Shown: piece by piece, positions 5,897-14,021 of the stretch
Numbering within the stretch: the first letter of the stretch is position 1
Layout: each line of letters starts with the position of its first letter
Origin: DASWIG01 sp965371445
GTDB taxonomy: Bacteria; Acidobacteriota; Thermoanaerobaculia; Multivoradales; J023
NCBI GenBank assembly: GCA_965371445.1
Contig: CBDUYN010000228.1
Location: 1 to 14,041 of the forward strand
Length of the DNA: 14,041 nucleotides
Reading direction: 5' to 3'
The notes under the pieces: model-generated
Seen by the model: the letters and a program-made list of their open reading frames with translations, nothing else
Told to the model about the DNA's origin: nothing
Databases searched by the model: none
Position numbers and translations under genes: made by a program

Positions 5897-8800
5897 GAGA
5901 AGAGGTCTCCCGTCGCAGAAGGTTTGGCCGCGCGCCTCTTCCCGCCCTTGCCGCGGCCCTTCTTCGTCGCGGCGGCGCCGGAGCGGACCTCCGCCTTCGC
6001 GCGCTCGGCGTTGAGCTCCAAGAGCCGCGCCAGCACCTCGTCGCGGACCTCGTCGGGCCAGCGGTAGCGCCAGGGCTTCTTCTTTTTGCCCCACTCCTCC
6101 TCGTCGATCTCGTAGTCGAGGAGGAACTCGCAGGCGGTGGGGATGTCGCTCCACCGGTAGGCGTCGAGGACGGCGCGGTCCATGGCGGCGTGCATCTCGC
6201 GGAGCTTCTCGATCTCCGGATCGTTCTCGTCGGGGTTGTGGAAGCGGTTGTAGGTCTTGGTGAGGCCCTCGTCGTTGCGAACCATGAGCGCGGCGCGGAG
6301 CTCGTAGTAGTCCCTGCCGGCTGCCTCGAGGGCGGGGTGGGTCTCCCAGTTCTCGGGGAAGGGGAAAGTCTCGAAGCAGTCGGAGGGGGTGTAGCGGAGG
6401 TCGTCCTTTATCGACGACCCGAAGAAGCGCGCCCAGATCTCGTGGGGGCGGGACTGGAGGGCGCAGAAGGCGGCGTGGGTGGGGAAGGGAAAAACGATGA
6501 GCTGCTCGGAGAACACCGTGCCCGCTGAAAGAAATGTGAACGCGGCCTGCTGGCCGACCCTCGCGATCACCAGTAACCGCCCTAGCCCCGCGATGGCTTC
6601 CCAAGACTCAGACCGCTTCTCGCCGTACTGCCACCAATAGCGCCGATACGTCTCACGGTTGTTCCTCATCCGCTCTGGTCTTACCTTCTCCTCGACAATC
6701 TCCACGAGATTTGGCCAGTTCTGGCGGCACTCCTCCTCGCTCCGCTCGCCGAAGTTGATGACGTACCGGTGGTGTGCGTGCGTGGGGCTCGTGTTGACCT
6801 CCTCGCCGCCGATGTAGGGAAAGATCACATCGCGACAGTTTGGGTGCTCGGTGAGCAGGCGCTCCATTTCCGCGATGGGCGTGGCGACGCCCTTGGTATG
6901 GGTATCGTCGAAGGTGAAGCCCATGCCAAGGACGTAGCTGCCCACGAAGCTCTTGCCGGCGTTGGCGGCGAGCCGCGCCGGGTCGTCGTGGCTGCCGTGG
7001 TGGAAGAGGAACGCCGTGATCGTCTCGACCTCCCGGTCGTCGAGTCGCTTCGGGCCCCGTAGGGCCCCCTTCATCACGTGCAACACACTCACCACCACCG
7101 CGGCAAGACCCGGCCACTTGACTCGCTTCCGCGTGGCGAAGATCTCGCCGCCGTGGGTGCAGATCCAGCGCAGGCCGGTCGCGCGGGTGTCGCCCTGGGC
7201 GATGGTGTTGGTCGCGATGAGGCCGAAGGCGCCGCCACGGCGGACGAGGTCGAAGGCGCGGCGGAAGAAGTACGCGACAAGGTCCGAGTTGCCGTGGCTC
7301 TCCGGGTGTGCCTGCTTGAGCCACTCGGGGTAGCCCGGCGCGTTCGCGGCCGTGACGGTGTTCTTGCCGGCGAACGGTGGGTTCCCGACGATCGCATCGA
7401 ACCCCGGGTTCTCCCGCTCGAAGACCTCCGGAAACTCGATCTCCCAGTGGATAGGCGCAAGCGGCGGCTCAGCGTGCCGCCACTCCTGGAGCCAGCCACG
7501 GTACTGCTCGGCTTCACCGCTCAGGACGGCGCTCGCGAACTGGACGCGCTTCGCCCCGCGTTCCTTGGGCTTGGCGCCTTGGAAGAAGGCCGCCACGGCG
7601 AGATCGCCGAGGAGATGCACCTTCCCAAGCTCGAACCGCGCCTCGTCCCACAGGTCGCGCAGCTCCCACTCGGCCACCTCTTCGCCGGCCTGGCGGATCC
7701 GCGCGCGTAGCTCGGCGACCTTGTCGAGGGCGTCGCGCCACCCGAGATCCTTCAGGATAGGCGGCTCGGAGTCGTCCCAGTGGAAAGCCTCGAGCTGCCG
7801 GCGCGAAAGCCCGACGAGCGAGTCGCCGTGCCGGAGCGCGTGGTCGACGAAAGTCAGCGCGTGCTCCTTCGCCAGGGTCACGAGCCACAGCGAAACCTTG
7901 GCGAGATCCACCGCAACCGGGTTGCGGTCCACGCCGTACAGGCAGCGCTGGGCCACCAGCCGCATGGCGAAGATCTCCTCGCGCTCGTCGGCCGGGATCA
8001 CCGGAACCTCGCCGTGGGCGTGCCATGCCTCCATGAGCGCGTCGCCGAGCTGACGGCAGGCCTCGACGAGGAAGGCACCCGAGCCCATGGCCGGGTCGCA
8101 GACCTTGAGAGCGAGGATCTGTTCAGGACGTGGCGGCCGTCCGTCCGGCCCGCGCAGCCGCGCGAGGATCGGCTCGAGCGTCGTGCGCACGATGGGCTCG
8201 GTAAGCACGCGAGGCGTGTAGTGGGACCCCGAGCGGCGGCGCTCTTCGCTCGGCTGGAGGACCATCGCGCCCATCGGCACGAGGTCGGGCGTCGCGTCCT
8301 TGTCGAGGACGGGGTCGAGGGCCGCGTGCAGGTCCTCGAGCGTAGCCGCCTCCTTGACGGCCTGACGGACTCGGTCGGTGAGCTTGCGGTCGGCGCGGTC
8401 CTGGATCCACTTCTCGCGCCTGGTTGTGGGTTCTGCGAGCAGCGCCTCGAGGTCGATCGTCGCCGGCGCGCCGTGCTTCTTGGCGGCCTTGATCGCGGCC
8501 GAGCGGCCGCTCGCGGTCTCGAGGCGAAAGCCCATCATCGTTTCGTAGACCGAGCCGATCTGCTCGACGTCGAGCGCCCGGTAGGAGATGCGCTCGCCGT
8601 CGAGGACGAGGAGCTTTTCGAGGGCACGGTAAATCGTGCCGTCGGGCACCAGCGGGGGCTCGATGCGCTGGTGAGTCTGGCGCACGCCGCCCCCGGTGCG
8701 ACCCTCGAGAAAAGGGAAGCGGTCGGGGTCGAAGAGGACCCCGTAGCGCTTCGGCAGCCGCATGGCGCCATGCTCGGCGCCGTCGTGGATCATGCGGAAG

Positions 8801-9855
8801 AGCACCAGGAGCTGCGCCCAGGCGCCGTAGCGCTGGTCCATGGTGTCGGGGTAGAGCGCCGCGTCCTCGCGCAGGCGCTCGTAGAGACCCGCGAGCTTGT
8901 AGTAGCGGACGAAGGTCTCGTCGTCCGGCAGCATGTCCCGCTCCTCGGCGTAAAAGAGGAAGACGAGCCGTAAGATCACGGTGAGGAGCGCCCGGTAGAC
9001 CTCGTCGGGCTGCTCGGCGAGCGGCCCGCGCAGGAGCCCGCCCTTGGACGCGTCGTGGGCGGCCTGGAAGCCGCGCAGGAGCTCGTAGAGGGCGTGGAGC
9101 ACCTGCTCGGCGAGGCGTTCGGAGACCTCGTTCTGGAACTTGCGGCTGTCCGCGAGGAGCGCCGTGAGACGCTTGGCGCGCGGCAGGCTCAGAAGGCGCA
9201 TCTGGCCGAGCAGCAGGCGTAGCGCCGTCGAGATCGGCCGGCCCATGGTCTGCACCATGTCGGCGACGCGGAAGTCGAGCCAGCCGGAGGTCTCGCGGGG
9301 CGGGGCGGAGAGGAGGCGCAGGGCGCGGCCGTTGAAGAGGAGCCCCGCGGTCACTCCGGTGCGGCGCAGGAGCCGTTCCATGCGACCGTGCGCCGAGGCC
9401 TCGAGCCCGCCCTTCTCGCGCGTGACGCGCTCGAAGTCGTCGCCCGGCTCGAGCACGTGAACGAGGAGCTGCCAGGCGGGACCGCCGTCTCCCGGATCGA
9501 GCTCACGCACGGCGAAGTCGGGGCGCAGCGTCTCGCCGTAGTCGGGCAGCGGCACCTCCAGCTCGGGCGGGAGCGGGCTGTCGGCGGTGCCGGCGTAGCC
9601 TTTGGGCGAGAAGCTCCAACCCAGCACCTGCTCGGCGAAGGCGCGGAAGTCCGGCAACCAGGGGACCGGGCCTTCTTGCGGATCGAAGACCCGTTCCTCG
9701 ACGCAGGCGCGCAAGAGCTGCTGCCCCGGAGCGTCGCCGCGGTCGAGGATGGCGCCGGCGCGCACCAGGGCCGGCGCCGAAACCACGAGGCCGGTCGGCT
9801 GGACGAAGCTGATCCACTCCTGGTGGGCCACGACGGCGGGGTCGCGCTTCGCCAT
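5893..9855 (-). CDS. drmMI: DISARM N6-adenine methyltransferase DrmMI
   Basis: This large (1320-residue) adenine-specific DNA methyltransferase is predicted to methylate host DNA and so mark self in class 1 DISARM. The SAM-binding motif I is VCDPAMGSGAFLVEACRQ (about 584-602), and the catalytic motif IV is NPPF in DAIVGNPPFAGKNT (about 820-833), typical of N6-adenine enzymes of the Eco57I type. YGVDRNPVAVDLAKVSLWLV lies between them. The region after about 1000 is likely target recognition (ETFPFPENWE near 1165), followed by a basic tail KKGRGKGGKRR. The N-terminus has a nuclease-like layout (PDF at 112, LLVHVLEPG at 130) without an obvious ExK. The ATG at 9855 overlaps the drmD stop as TGATG and has GGAG eight bases upstream. 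A BREX PglX enzyme was considered, but the SNF2/DrmA/DrmB neighbours decide for DISARM. Confidence 0.9.
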   Translation of the reverse strand: MAKRDPAVVAHQEWISFVQPTGLVVSAPALVRAGAILDRGDAPGQQLLRACVEERVFDPQEGPVPWLPDFRAFAEQVLGWSFSPKGYAGTADSPLPPELEVPLPDYGETLRPDFAVRELDPGDGGPAWQLLVHVLEPGDDFERVTREKGGLEASAHGRMERLLRRTGVTAGLLFNGRALRLLSAPPRETSGWLDFRVADMVQTMGRPISTALRLLLGQMRLLSLPRAKRLTALLADSRKFQNEVSERLAEQVLHALYELLRGFQAAHDASKGGLLRGPLAEQPDEVYRALLTVILRLVFLFYAEERDMLPDDETFVRYYKLAGLYERLREDAALYPDTMDQRYGAWAQLLVLFRMIHDGAEHGAMRLPKRYGVLFDPDRFPFLEGRTGGGVRQTHQRIEPPLVPDGTIYRALEKLLVLDGERISYRALDVEQIGSVYETMMGFRLETASGRSAAIKAAKKHGAPATIDLEALLAEPTTRREKWIQDRADRKLTDRVRQAVKEAATLEDLHAALDPVLDKDATPDLVPMGAMVLQPSEERRRSGSHYTPRVLTEPIVRTTLEPILARLRGPDGRPPRPEQILALKVCDPAMGSGAFLVEACRQLGDALMEAWHAHGEVPVIPADEREEIFAMRLVAQRCLYGVDRNPVAVDLAKVSLWLVTLAKEHALTFVDHALRHGDSLVGLSRRQLEAFHWDDSEPPILKDLGWRDALDKVAELRARIRQAGEEVAEWELRDLWDEARFELGKVHLLGDLAVAAFFQGAKPKERGAKRVQFASAVLSGEAEQYRGWLQEWRHAEPPLAPIHWEIEFPEVFERENPGFDAIVGNPPFAGKNTVTAANAPGYPEWLKQAHPESHGNSDLVAYFFRRAFDLVRRGGAFGLIATNTIAQGDTRATGLRWICTHGGEIFATRKRVKWPGLAAVVVSVLHVMKGALRGPKRLDDREVETITAFLFHHGSHDDPARLAANAGKSFVGSYVLGMGFTFDDTHTKGVATPIAEMERLLTEHPNCRDVIFPYIGGEEVNTSPTHAHHRYVINFGERSEEECRQNWPNLVEIVEEKVRPERMRNNRETYRRYWWQYGEKRSESWEAIAGLGRLLVIARVGQQAAFTFLSAGTVFSEQLIVFPFPTHAAFCALQSRPHEIWARFFGSSIKDDLRYTPSDCFETFPFPENWETHPALEAAGRDYYELRAALMVRNDEGLTKTYNRFHNPDENDPEIEKLREMHAAMDRAVLDAYRWSDIPTACEFLLDYEIDEEEWGKKKKPWRYRWPDEVRDEVLARLLELNAERAKAEVRSGAAATKKGRGKGGKRRAAKPSATGDLFS

Positions 9856-12800
9856 CAGTTGGTCTCCGGCCAGAGGTAGACCAGGCCGACCGGCTCGACG
9901 CGCCGGGCCTGGACCTCGTAGAACCCGCGGATGCGGTCGGGCTCCGTGGCGAGGTCGCGGTCGAACTGCTCGAGGCGCCGCTTCCAGGCCTGGACGTTGG
10001 TTTCGAGCTGGCGTTTCGCGTCCTCGTCGAAGCCGAGAGTGAGCTGCCTGGCGTGCTTGTCGTACTTGGCGAGCTCTTCGAGCACCCGCTTTTGCTGTGC
10101 CTCGAGCGTCTCGCGCAGGTCCTGGGCTTCGCGCTCCCCCCGTTCCCGCAGCTTCTCGGCGGCGCGCGCGGCGAGCTCGTCGGCACGGGGCTCGAGCTGG
10201 GGCAACAGCTCCCCGACGTCGCGGGGGGCGGCGTCCAGGAGCTTACGTTCCACAACGGGGTTCGGGGTGCGGGCGCGCGCTCGGCCGAGCGTCTGGTCGA
10301 GCAGGTCGAGGGTCTTCGACTCGGCCTCGGCGGCGTAGGCCGCGAGCGGCTCCTGGCGCCGCGATGGCTCGATCCAGCGCGCCGCCAGCGGCACGATCTC
10401 CTCGTGCAGCCGTTCGGCGCCGCGGCCGTAGAGCGAGAGTCGGCCCAGGAGGAGGACGCGCGGGATCGAGTCCGCGACCTGGGAGAGGCAGGCGCGCGAC
10501 AGGTCGTGGTGGACGAAGCCCTGGGTGCGGAACCGCGCGAGCAGGCGCTGGACGACGCGCTGCTCCAGGTGGAGGTGGACGGTATCTTCCGTCAGCACGC
10601 CAGCGTCCTCGAAGACGACGGGCCGGATCGGGGCCTCGCGGCGCCATTCGGCGAGCTTCTGCCCGGTCTTGCGCGGGGTGCGCAGCGTATCGAGCGTGGC
10701 GGCCCAGCTCGGGTCGGTCTCGGCGCGGCGGTCGAGCGGCGGGAAGGTCCAGACGGGGACGCCGTCGTCGTCGCGGCTTGCCGCCAGCGGCTCGGCGCCG
10801 AGCAGCTCGAGCGAGCTGGAGAGGGCGTTGCGGAAGGGCTCGGCGTCGAAGCGCACCCACTCGCGGGAACGCTCCAGCAGCGTCCGGCAGCGCTCGATCT
10901 GCGCCTCCAGGTCTGCCTTGCGCTGGCGCGCCGCCTCGAGCTCCTCGCCGGTGACGCGCTTGCGCTCGGCGTCGAGGTCGGCCGCCTCGATCTCGCGCGC
11001 CAGCCGTTCCGCGTCGCGGTGGCGGATGCCGCCCCTGGCGAGAAGGCGCTCGACGTCGTCGTCGATGACCTTGGAGAGGCTGCCGAGCTCTTTCTTGATG
11101 GTTTCGGTCTTGCGCACGAGCACCGCGAGCACGTGGTCCTCCACGCGTTGCGGCAGGACGAAGTAGTGGCAGCGAACCTCCTCCGCCGGCTGCAGCTTGC
11201 GGTCGATGCGGCCGTTGCGCTGCTCGATGCGGCCGGGGTTCCAGGGCAGGTCGAAGTGGAAGAGGTCGGTGCAGTGCGCCTGGAAGTTGAGGCCCTCGCG
11301 AGCGGCGTCGGTGGCGAGCAGGATGCGCAGCGGATCCTTCGCGGGGTGGGTGTTGAAGCGGCGCTGGATCTCCTTGCGGCGCGTGGCGCTCACGAGGCCG
11401 TCGATGACCTCGATGCGCTCGTCCTCGCGGTCGGTGCCTTCGATGGCCTGCTCGAGGACCGTCTTGAGGTAGCGCTTCGTGCCCTCGCGGTTCTCCGTGA
11501 AGATGAGCACCCGGCGGTCGTTCCACTTCGGAGGCGGGCCCTCGGGGCGCTTGCCGAAGGGCGGCAGGCCGGGGCAGAGGTGCTCGCGGATCCAGTCGAC
11601 GAGCCGGCGCGTCTTGGCGTCGGGGAGGTGGCGGGTGCGCCCGGCGATCTCCTGCATGCGATCGAGGAGCGCCTGCTCGCGGCACCAGAGAGTCTCCGCG
11701 GCGGCGTCCTTCGGTGCCTCGGCCTCGGCGGCGGCGGTGGCGGCCTCCATCTGCGCGGTCTCCTCGGCGTCGAGCTCCTCGTCCGTCCACCCGGCGCGTT
11801 CGTCGTCGGCGTCGGGCGCGTCGGCGAGGAAGGGCGCTTCGAGCAGAGCCGGCTTCGCGGCTGCCGGAGGGATCGCCTCGCGGGTCTTCTCCCACTGGCG
11901 CTTCACCGTCTCGCGATGGACCTTGAGGCTGCGCGCGAAAGCCTCGATGGACGAGAGCAGCCGCTGCTGCAAGCCGACGACCAGCAGACCGGCCGCCGCC
12001 CGTGCCCGTTTCGTGGTGCTCGCGAGGCGCTGCTCGCGCGCGGTGCGGTATTCGTCGAGGAGGCGCGAGAGCTCGAGCTCCGGCGCGTCCGCGGGCAGGC
12101 CGTCGATCACCACGGGCTCCACGTGGCGGTGTGGGAAGCCGCCCTGGACGGCGCGGACGTCCTCCTTGAGGCGGCGCACCATGACTTCGTCGAGCGCCGC
12201 CTGGCGCACCTTGACGCCGCGGGTGAAGCGGTAGGGGTCGAGCAGCTCGAGCAGGGTCGAGAAGCTGTTGGAGTGGCCGTTGTGCGGTGTCGCCGACAGG
12301 AAGAGCCGGTGCTCGAAGCGGCCGGAGAGATCGCGCACGGCGCGCGTGAGCTTCGTCTCGATGCCGTAACGGCCGCCGCTCGACGGAGCGGCGTGGTGCG
12401 CTTCGTCGATGATCAAGAGGCTGCCGGGCAGCAGCGGTCCCAGCCATTCGCGCATCGGATCGGTATAGGCGGGATCGCTGAGCAGATTGTGGGAGACCAG
12501 AAACCGGCTATGGGTGCGCCAGGGGTTCACCCCGAAGCCGCGTTCGCGGCGCACGCGCGCCAGGTAGCCGCGGTCGAGGACCTCGAACAGGAGCCCGAAG
12601 CGTTCCTCGAGCTCCGCCTTCCACTGCTCGAGCACCGAAGGCGGCGTGGCGACGACGATGGTCTTGCACTTCTTGCGCAAGAGCAGCTCGCGGGCGATCA
12701 GCCCGGCTTCGATCGTCTTGCCCAGACCGGTGTCGTCGGCGATGAAGAGGTTGACGCGCGGTAGCCGGAGCGCCTTGCGCAGCGGCTCCATCTGGTAGGC

Positions 12801-13166
12801 GTCGATCTTGATGCCGGCCCGGAACGGCGCCTGAAAGAGGTTCGGGTCGGTCGCGGTGACGCAGCTCCAGCGCAGCGTGTGCAAGAAAGCCCCGAACTGG
12901 CGTGGCGGGTCGAAGCCTTTGGCGGCGAGATCGCTCCAGCCCTCTTCCTCGAGAATCCGCCGGTCGGGCTCGTAATCCCAGAAGACCTCGAGGGCCTGGC
13001 CCTGCGCGTCGTCGTCCGCGCAGGCCAGGCGGACCCGGGGAGTCTGCCCGGGGGCCTTGGCCTCGACGACCTCTTCGACCAACCACCGGCGCGAGCGTAC
13101 CTGGACGAGCTCACCCAGCTTCGGAGCGCGCTCGGGGAGGGCCTGAGCCCCGGTCTGCCCGTTCAA
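9855..13166 (-). CDS. drmD: DISARM SNF2-family helicase DrmD
   Basis: DrmD is the Swi2/Snf2 ATPase specific to class 1 DISARM. From the chosen start it has about 1103 residues. Motifs in order: Walker A ADDTGLGKTIEAGLIARELL (about 145), motif Ia VVATPPSVLEQW, DEAH in LLIIDEAHHAAPSSGG (about 254), motif III LSATPHNG, motif IV LIFTENREGTKRYL, and V/VI in LLATDAAREGLNFQA and LPWNPGRIEQRNGRIDR. A coiled, charged C-terminal region follows. Two starts are possible. TTG 13166 has AGGAG seven bases upstream. GTG 13211 (15 residues longer) has no ribosome binding site. The TTG is preferred. The gene overlaps the SAP-repeat gene before it and meets drmMI as TGATG, so all three are probably one transcript. 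Confidence 0.9.
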   Translation of the reverse strand: MNGQTGAQALPERAPKLGELVQVRSRRWLVEEVVEAKAPGQTPRVRLACADDDAQGQALEVFWDYEPDRRILEEEGWSDLAAKGFDPPRQFGAFLHTLRWSCVTATDPNLFQAPFRAGIKIDAYQMEPLRKALRLPRVNLFIADDTGLGKTIEAGLIARELLLRKKCKTIVVATPPSVLEQWKAELEERFGLLFEVLDRGYLARVRRERGFGVNPWRTHSRFLVSHNLLSDPAYTDPMREWLGPLLPGSLLIIDEAHHAAPSSGGRYGIETKLTRAVRDLSGRFEHRLFLSATPHNGHSNSFSTLLELLDPYRFTRGVKVRQAALDEVMVRRLKEDVRAVQGGFPHRHVEPVVIDGLPADAPELELSRLLDEYRTAREQRLASTTKRARAAAGLLVVGLQQRLLSSIEAFARSLKVHRETVKRQWEKTREAIPPAAAKPALLEAPFLADAPDADDERAGWTDEELDAEETAQMEAATAAAEAEAPKDAAAETLWCREQALLDRMQEIAGRTRHLPDAKTRRLVDWIREHLCPGLPPFGKRPEGPPPKWNDRRVLIFTENREGTKRYLKTVLEQAIEGTDREDERIEVIDGLVSATRRKEIQRRFNTHPAKDPLRILLATDAAREGLNFQAHCTDLFHFDLPWNPGRIEQRNGRIDRKLQPAEEVRCHYFVLPQRVEDHVLAVLVRKTETIKKELGSLSKVIDDDVERLLARGGIRHRDAERLAREIEAADLDAERKRVTGEELEAARQRKADLEAQIERCRTLLERSREWVRFDAEPFRNALSSSLELLGAEPLAASRDDDGVPVWTFPPLDRRAETDPSWAATLDTLRTPRKTGQKLAEWRREAPIRPVVFEDAGVLTEDTVHLHLEQRVVQRLLARFRTQGFVHHDLSRACLSQVADSIPRVLLLGRLSLYGRGAERLHEEIVPLAARWIEPSRRQEPLAAYAAEAESKTLDLLDQTLGRARARTPNPVVERKLLDAAPRDVGELLPQLEPRADELAARAAEKLRERGEREAQDLRETLEAQQKRVLEELAKYDKHARQLTLGFDEDAKRQLETNVQAWKRRLEQFDRDLATEPDRIRGFYEVQARRVEPVGLVYLWPETN

Positions 13167-13578
13167 CGAGAGTCTCCTCTTGTCCAGTTGACGCTCGGAG
13201 AAGACGGCCACGGCCGACGGCGCAGCGGGTGGTTTCCGAGGGGGCCTCAGGCTCCTCCGGTTGCGGGAGGGTACCCTGCGTCGGGCTGGCTGCGGCCTGG
13301 GCGGCGTCCTTCTTTCGCGGCTTTGCGCCCGTCAGCCGCTCGACGATCACCGCCTTCTCGCGTCCGCCGTCGTCCAGGTCGAAAGCCCGGCACAGCTCCT
13401 TCAAGCGATCCCGCTTCAGGTCACCGAGGATCTCCGCGATCGGCGCCTTACGCGACGAGGCCAGGGCCTCAATGAGCAGACTTCGCACCCGCCGGTCGGC
13501 CACCGGGAGCTCAAAGCGCTCCACCACGGCGATCAGCTCGTTTCGCTTCAGCTCCTCCAGGATCTGTCGTTTCGTCAA
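13111..13578 (-). CDS. Tandem SAP-like repeat protein
   Basis: This 155-residue protein is not a named DISARM component. Residues 6-40 (ILEELKRNELIAVVERFEL...) and 50-84 (ILGDLKRDRLKELCRAFDLD...) are two copies of one helix-turn-helix-like unit with the pattern LKRxxLxxxxxxFxL...(R/K)xxxIExL. This resembles SAP DNA-binding motifs, which often accompany restriction and methylation enzymes. The remaining 70 residues are polar and probably disordered (KPRKKDAAQAAASPTQG). TTG 13578 is chosen as start because GGAGG lies six bases upstream; a GTG at 13626 would add 16 residues without such a site. The gene runs 56 bases into drmD, so it is the first gene of the operon. A DNA-tethering role for the helicase or methyltransferase is inference. 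Confidence 0.7.
   Translation of the reverse strand: MTKRQILEELKRNELIAVVERFELPVADRRVRSLLIEALASSRKAPIAEILGDLKRDRLKELCRAFDLDDGGREKAVIVERLTGAKPRKKDAAQAAASPTQGTLPQPEEPEAPSETTRCAVGRGRLLRASTGQEETLVERADRGSGPPRARSEAG
13174..13178 (-). promoter_or_regulatory. Ribosome binding site deciding the drmD start
   Basis: AGGAG on the minus strand lies seven bases before the TTG at 13166. The competing GTG at 13211 has none. The site lies inside the upstream SAP-repeat gene, which points to translational coupling. Confidence 0.6.
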
Positions 13579-13584
13579 TCTTGC

Positions 13585-13589
13585 CCTCC
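13585..13589 (-). promoter_or_regulatory. Ribosome binding site of the SAP-repeat gene
   Basis: GGAGG lies six bases before TTG 13578, supporting this unusual start codon over the GTG at 13626. Confidence 0.65.
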
Positions 13590-13599
13590 GAAGGACGCC

Positions 13600-13628
13600 A
13601 CAATACCGTGGTCGCGTTTTGATCACCA
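13600..13628 (-). promoter_or_regulatory. Candidate operon promoter
   Basis: On the minus strand, TGGTGA (13628-13623) and TATTGT (13605-13600) are separated by 17 bases, a fair -10 with a weak -35. Transcription would start just before the ribosome binding site of the SAP-repeat gene. It is the best-placed sigma70-like pair but matches the consensus only partly. Confidence 0.3.
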
Positions 13629-13654
13629 GAGTCTCCGAGGATCATGGGGCGATC

Positions 13655-13688
13655 GCCGAGGGGCTCCCAGAAGGTCCCACCCCTCGGC
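13655..13688. promoter_or_regulatory. 9-bp inverted repeat upstream of the operon
   Basis: GCCGAGGGG (13655-13663) and CCCCTCGGC (13680-13688) are perfect 9-bp arms around 16 bases. The position just upstream of the candidate promoter suggests an operator. The distance between arm centres, about 25 bp, is a little over two helical turns. A stem-loop in an upstream transcript is the alternative. Confidence 0.4.
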
Positions 13689-13709
13689 GGAGGTCCGCGA
13701 TCTTCGGTA

Positions 13710-13720
13710 CCTCGCCGAGG
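13710..13720. promoter_or_regulatory. Second small inverted repeat
   Basis: CCTCG-C-CGAGG shares the CCTCG/CGAGG half site with the larger inverted repeat at 13655-13688 and with TCCGAGG at 13634-13640. Repeated half sites upstream of an operon suggest binding of a dimeric regulator. Confidence 0.3.
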
Positions 13721-13723
13721 TCA

Positions 13724-13736
13724 GTAGGGTATAGTC
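13724..13736 (+). promoter_or_regulatory. Promoter-like box GTAGGGTATAGTC
   Basis: This box matches the one between drmA and the DUF433 gene (4420-4432) at 11 of 13 positions. TATAGT at 13730-13735 is close to a -10 element for the plus strand, where it could serve the short reading frame that follows. No clear -35 is seen. Confidence 0.3.
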
Positions 13737-13808
13737 GTCTTGCGACCATAGACGGCCACTGTCGGCCAACAGCCGGGCACCGGCCCGGGCTGGGGGGACT
13801 ACCTTGCC

Positions 13809-14021
13809 GTGGCCTACCCGGACGCGAGCACCTGGGAGCTGAGCGACGGGCAGGGCCGCAGCCACACGGTGTCCTTCCAGCCGATGGTCTCGGACGGTGA
13901 ATCGGTGTTCCGGATCGGAGTTGATTTCTCCGGTCAATTCGGATCCGGTACCGGATCCATTCTGGCGACGCCGTTCAACTTGGATCCACCCCGCCGGAGC
14001 TCCGCCGACGCCTCATGGTAG
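13809..14021 (+). CDS. Short hypothetical frame, possibly a gene fragment
   Basis: From GTG 13809 the frame encodes 70 residues, beginning MAYPDASTWELSDGQGRSHT and ending SSADASW. I do not recognise a family. The frame is already open from 13752, and the residues before the GTG (PGTGPGWGDYLAV) read naturally into it, so the GTG may not be a true start. No ribosome binding site is well placed. The Gly/Ser-rich, strand-like composition is reminiscent of an extracellular beta-sheet protein. It may be a decayed piece of a longer gene. Confidence 0.3.
   Translation: MAYPDASTWELSDGQGRSHTVSFQPMVSDGESVFRIGVDFSGQFGSGTGSILATPFNLDPPRRSSADASW
13941..13958. other. 18-bp perfect palindrome
   Basis: GGATCCGGTACCGGATCC is its own reverse complement. 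It consists of nested six-base palindromes (GGATCC, GGTACC, GGATCC). Within the short plus-strand frame it encodes Gly-Ser-Gly-Thr-Gly-Ser. It may be chance, a DNA-binding site, or a repeat relic. Confidence 0.5.

Noticed and set aside
5777..6067. A 96-residue PIN toxin
   Set aside because: Only the first 11 codons resemble a PIN domain. The rest is drmA-derived or antisense to drmMI.
5893..13211. BREX or Pgl system, because of the large adenine methyltransferase
   Set aside because: There is no PglZ, BrxC or Lon-like gene. A SNF2 helicase, DrmA and DrmB accompany the methyltransferase, as in class 1 DISARM.
13623..13937. Minus-strand 104-codon frame upstream of the SAP-repeat gene
   Set aside because: It covers the inverted repeats and candidate promoter, has no recognisable domain and no good ribosome binding site.
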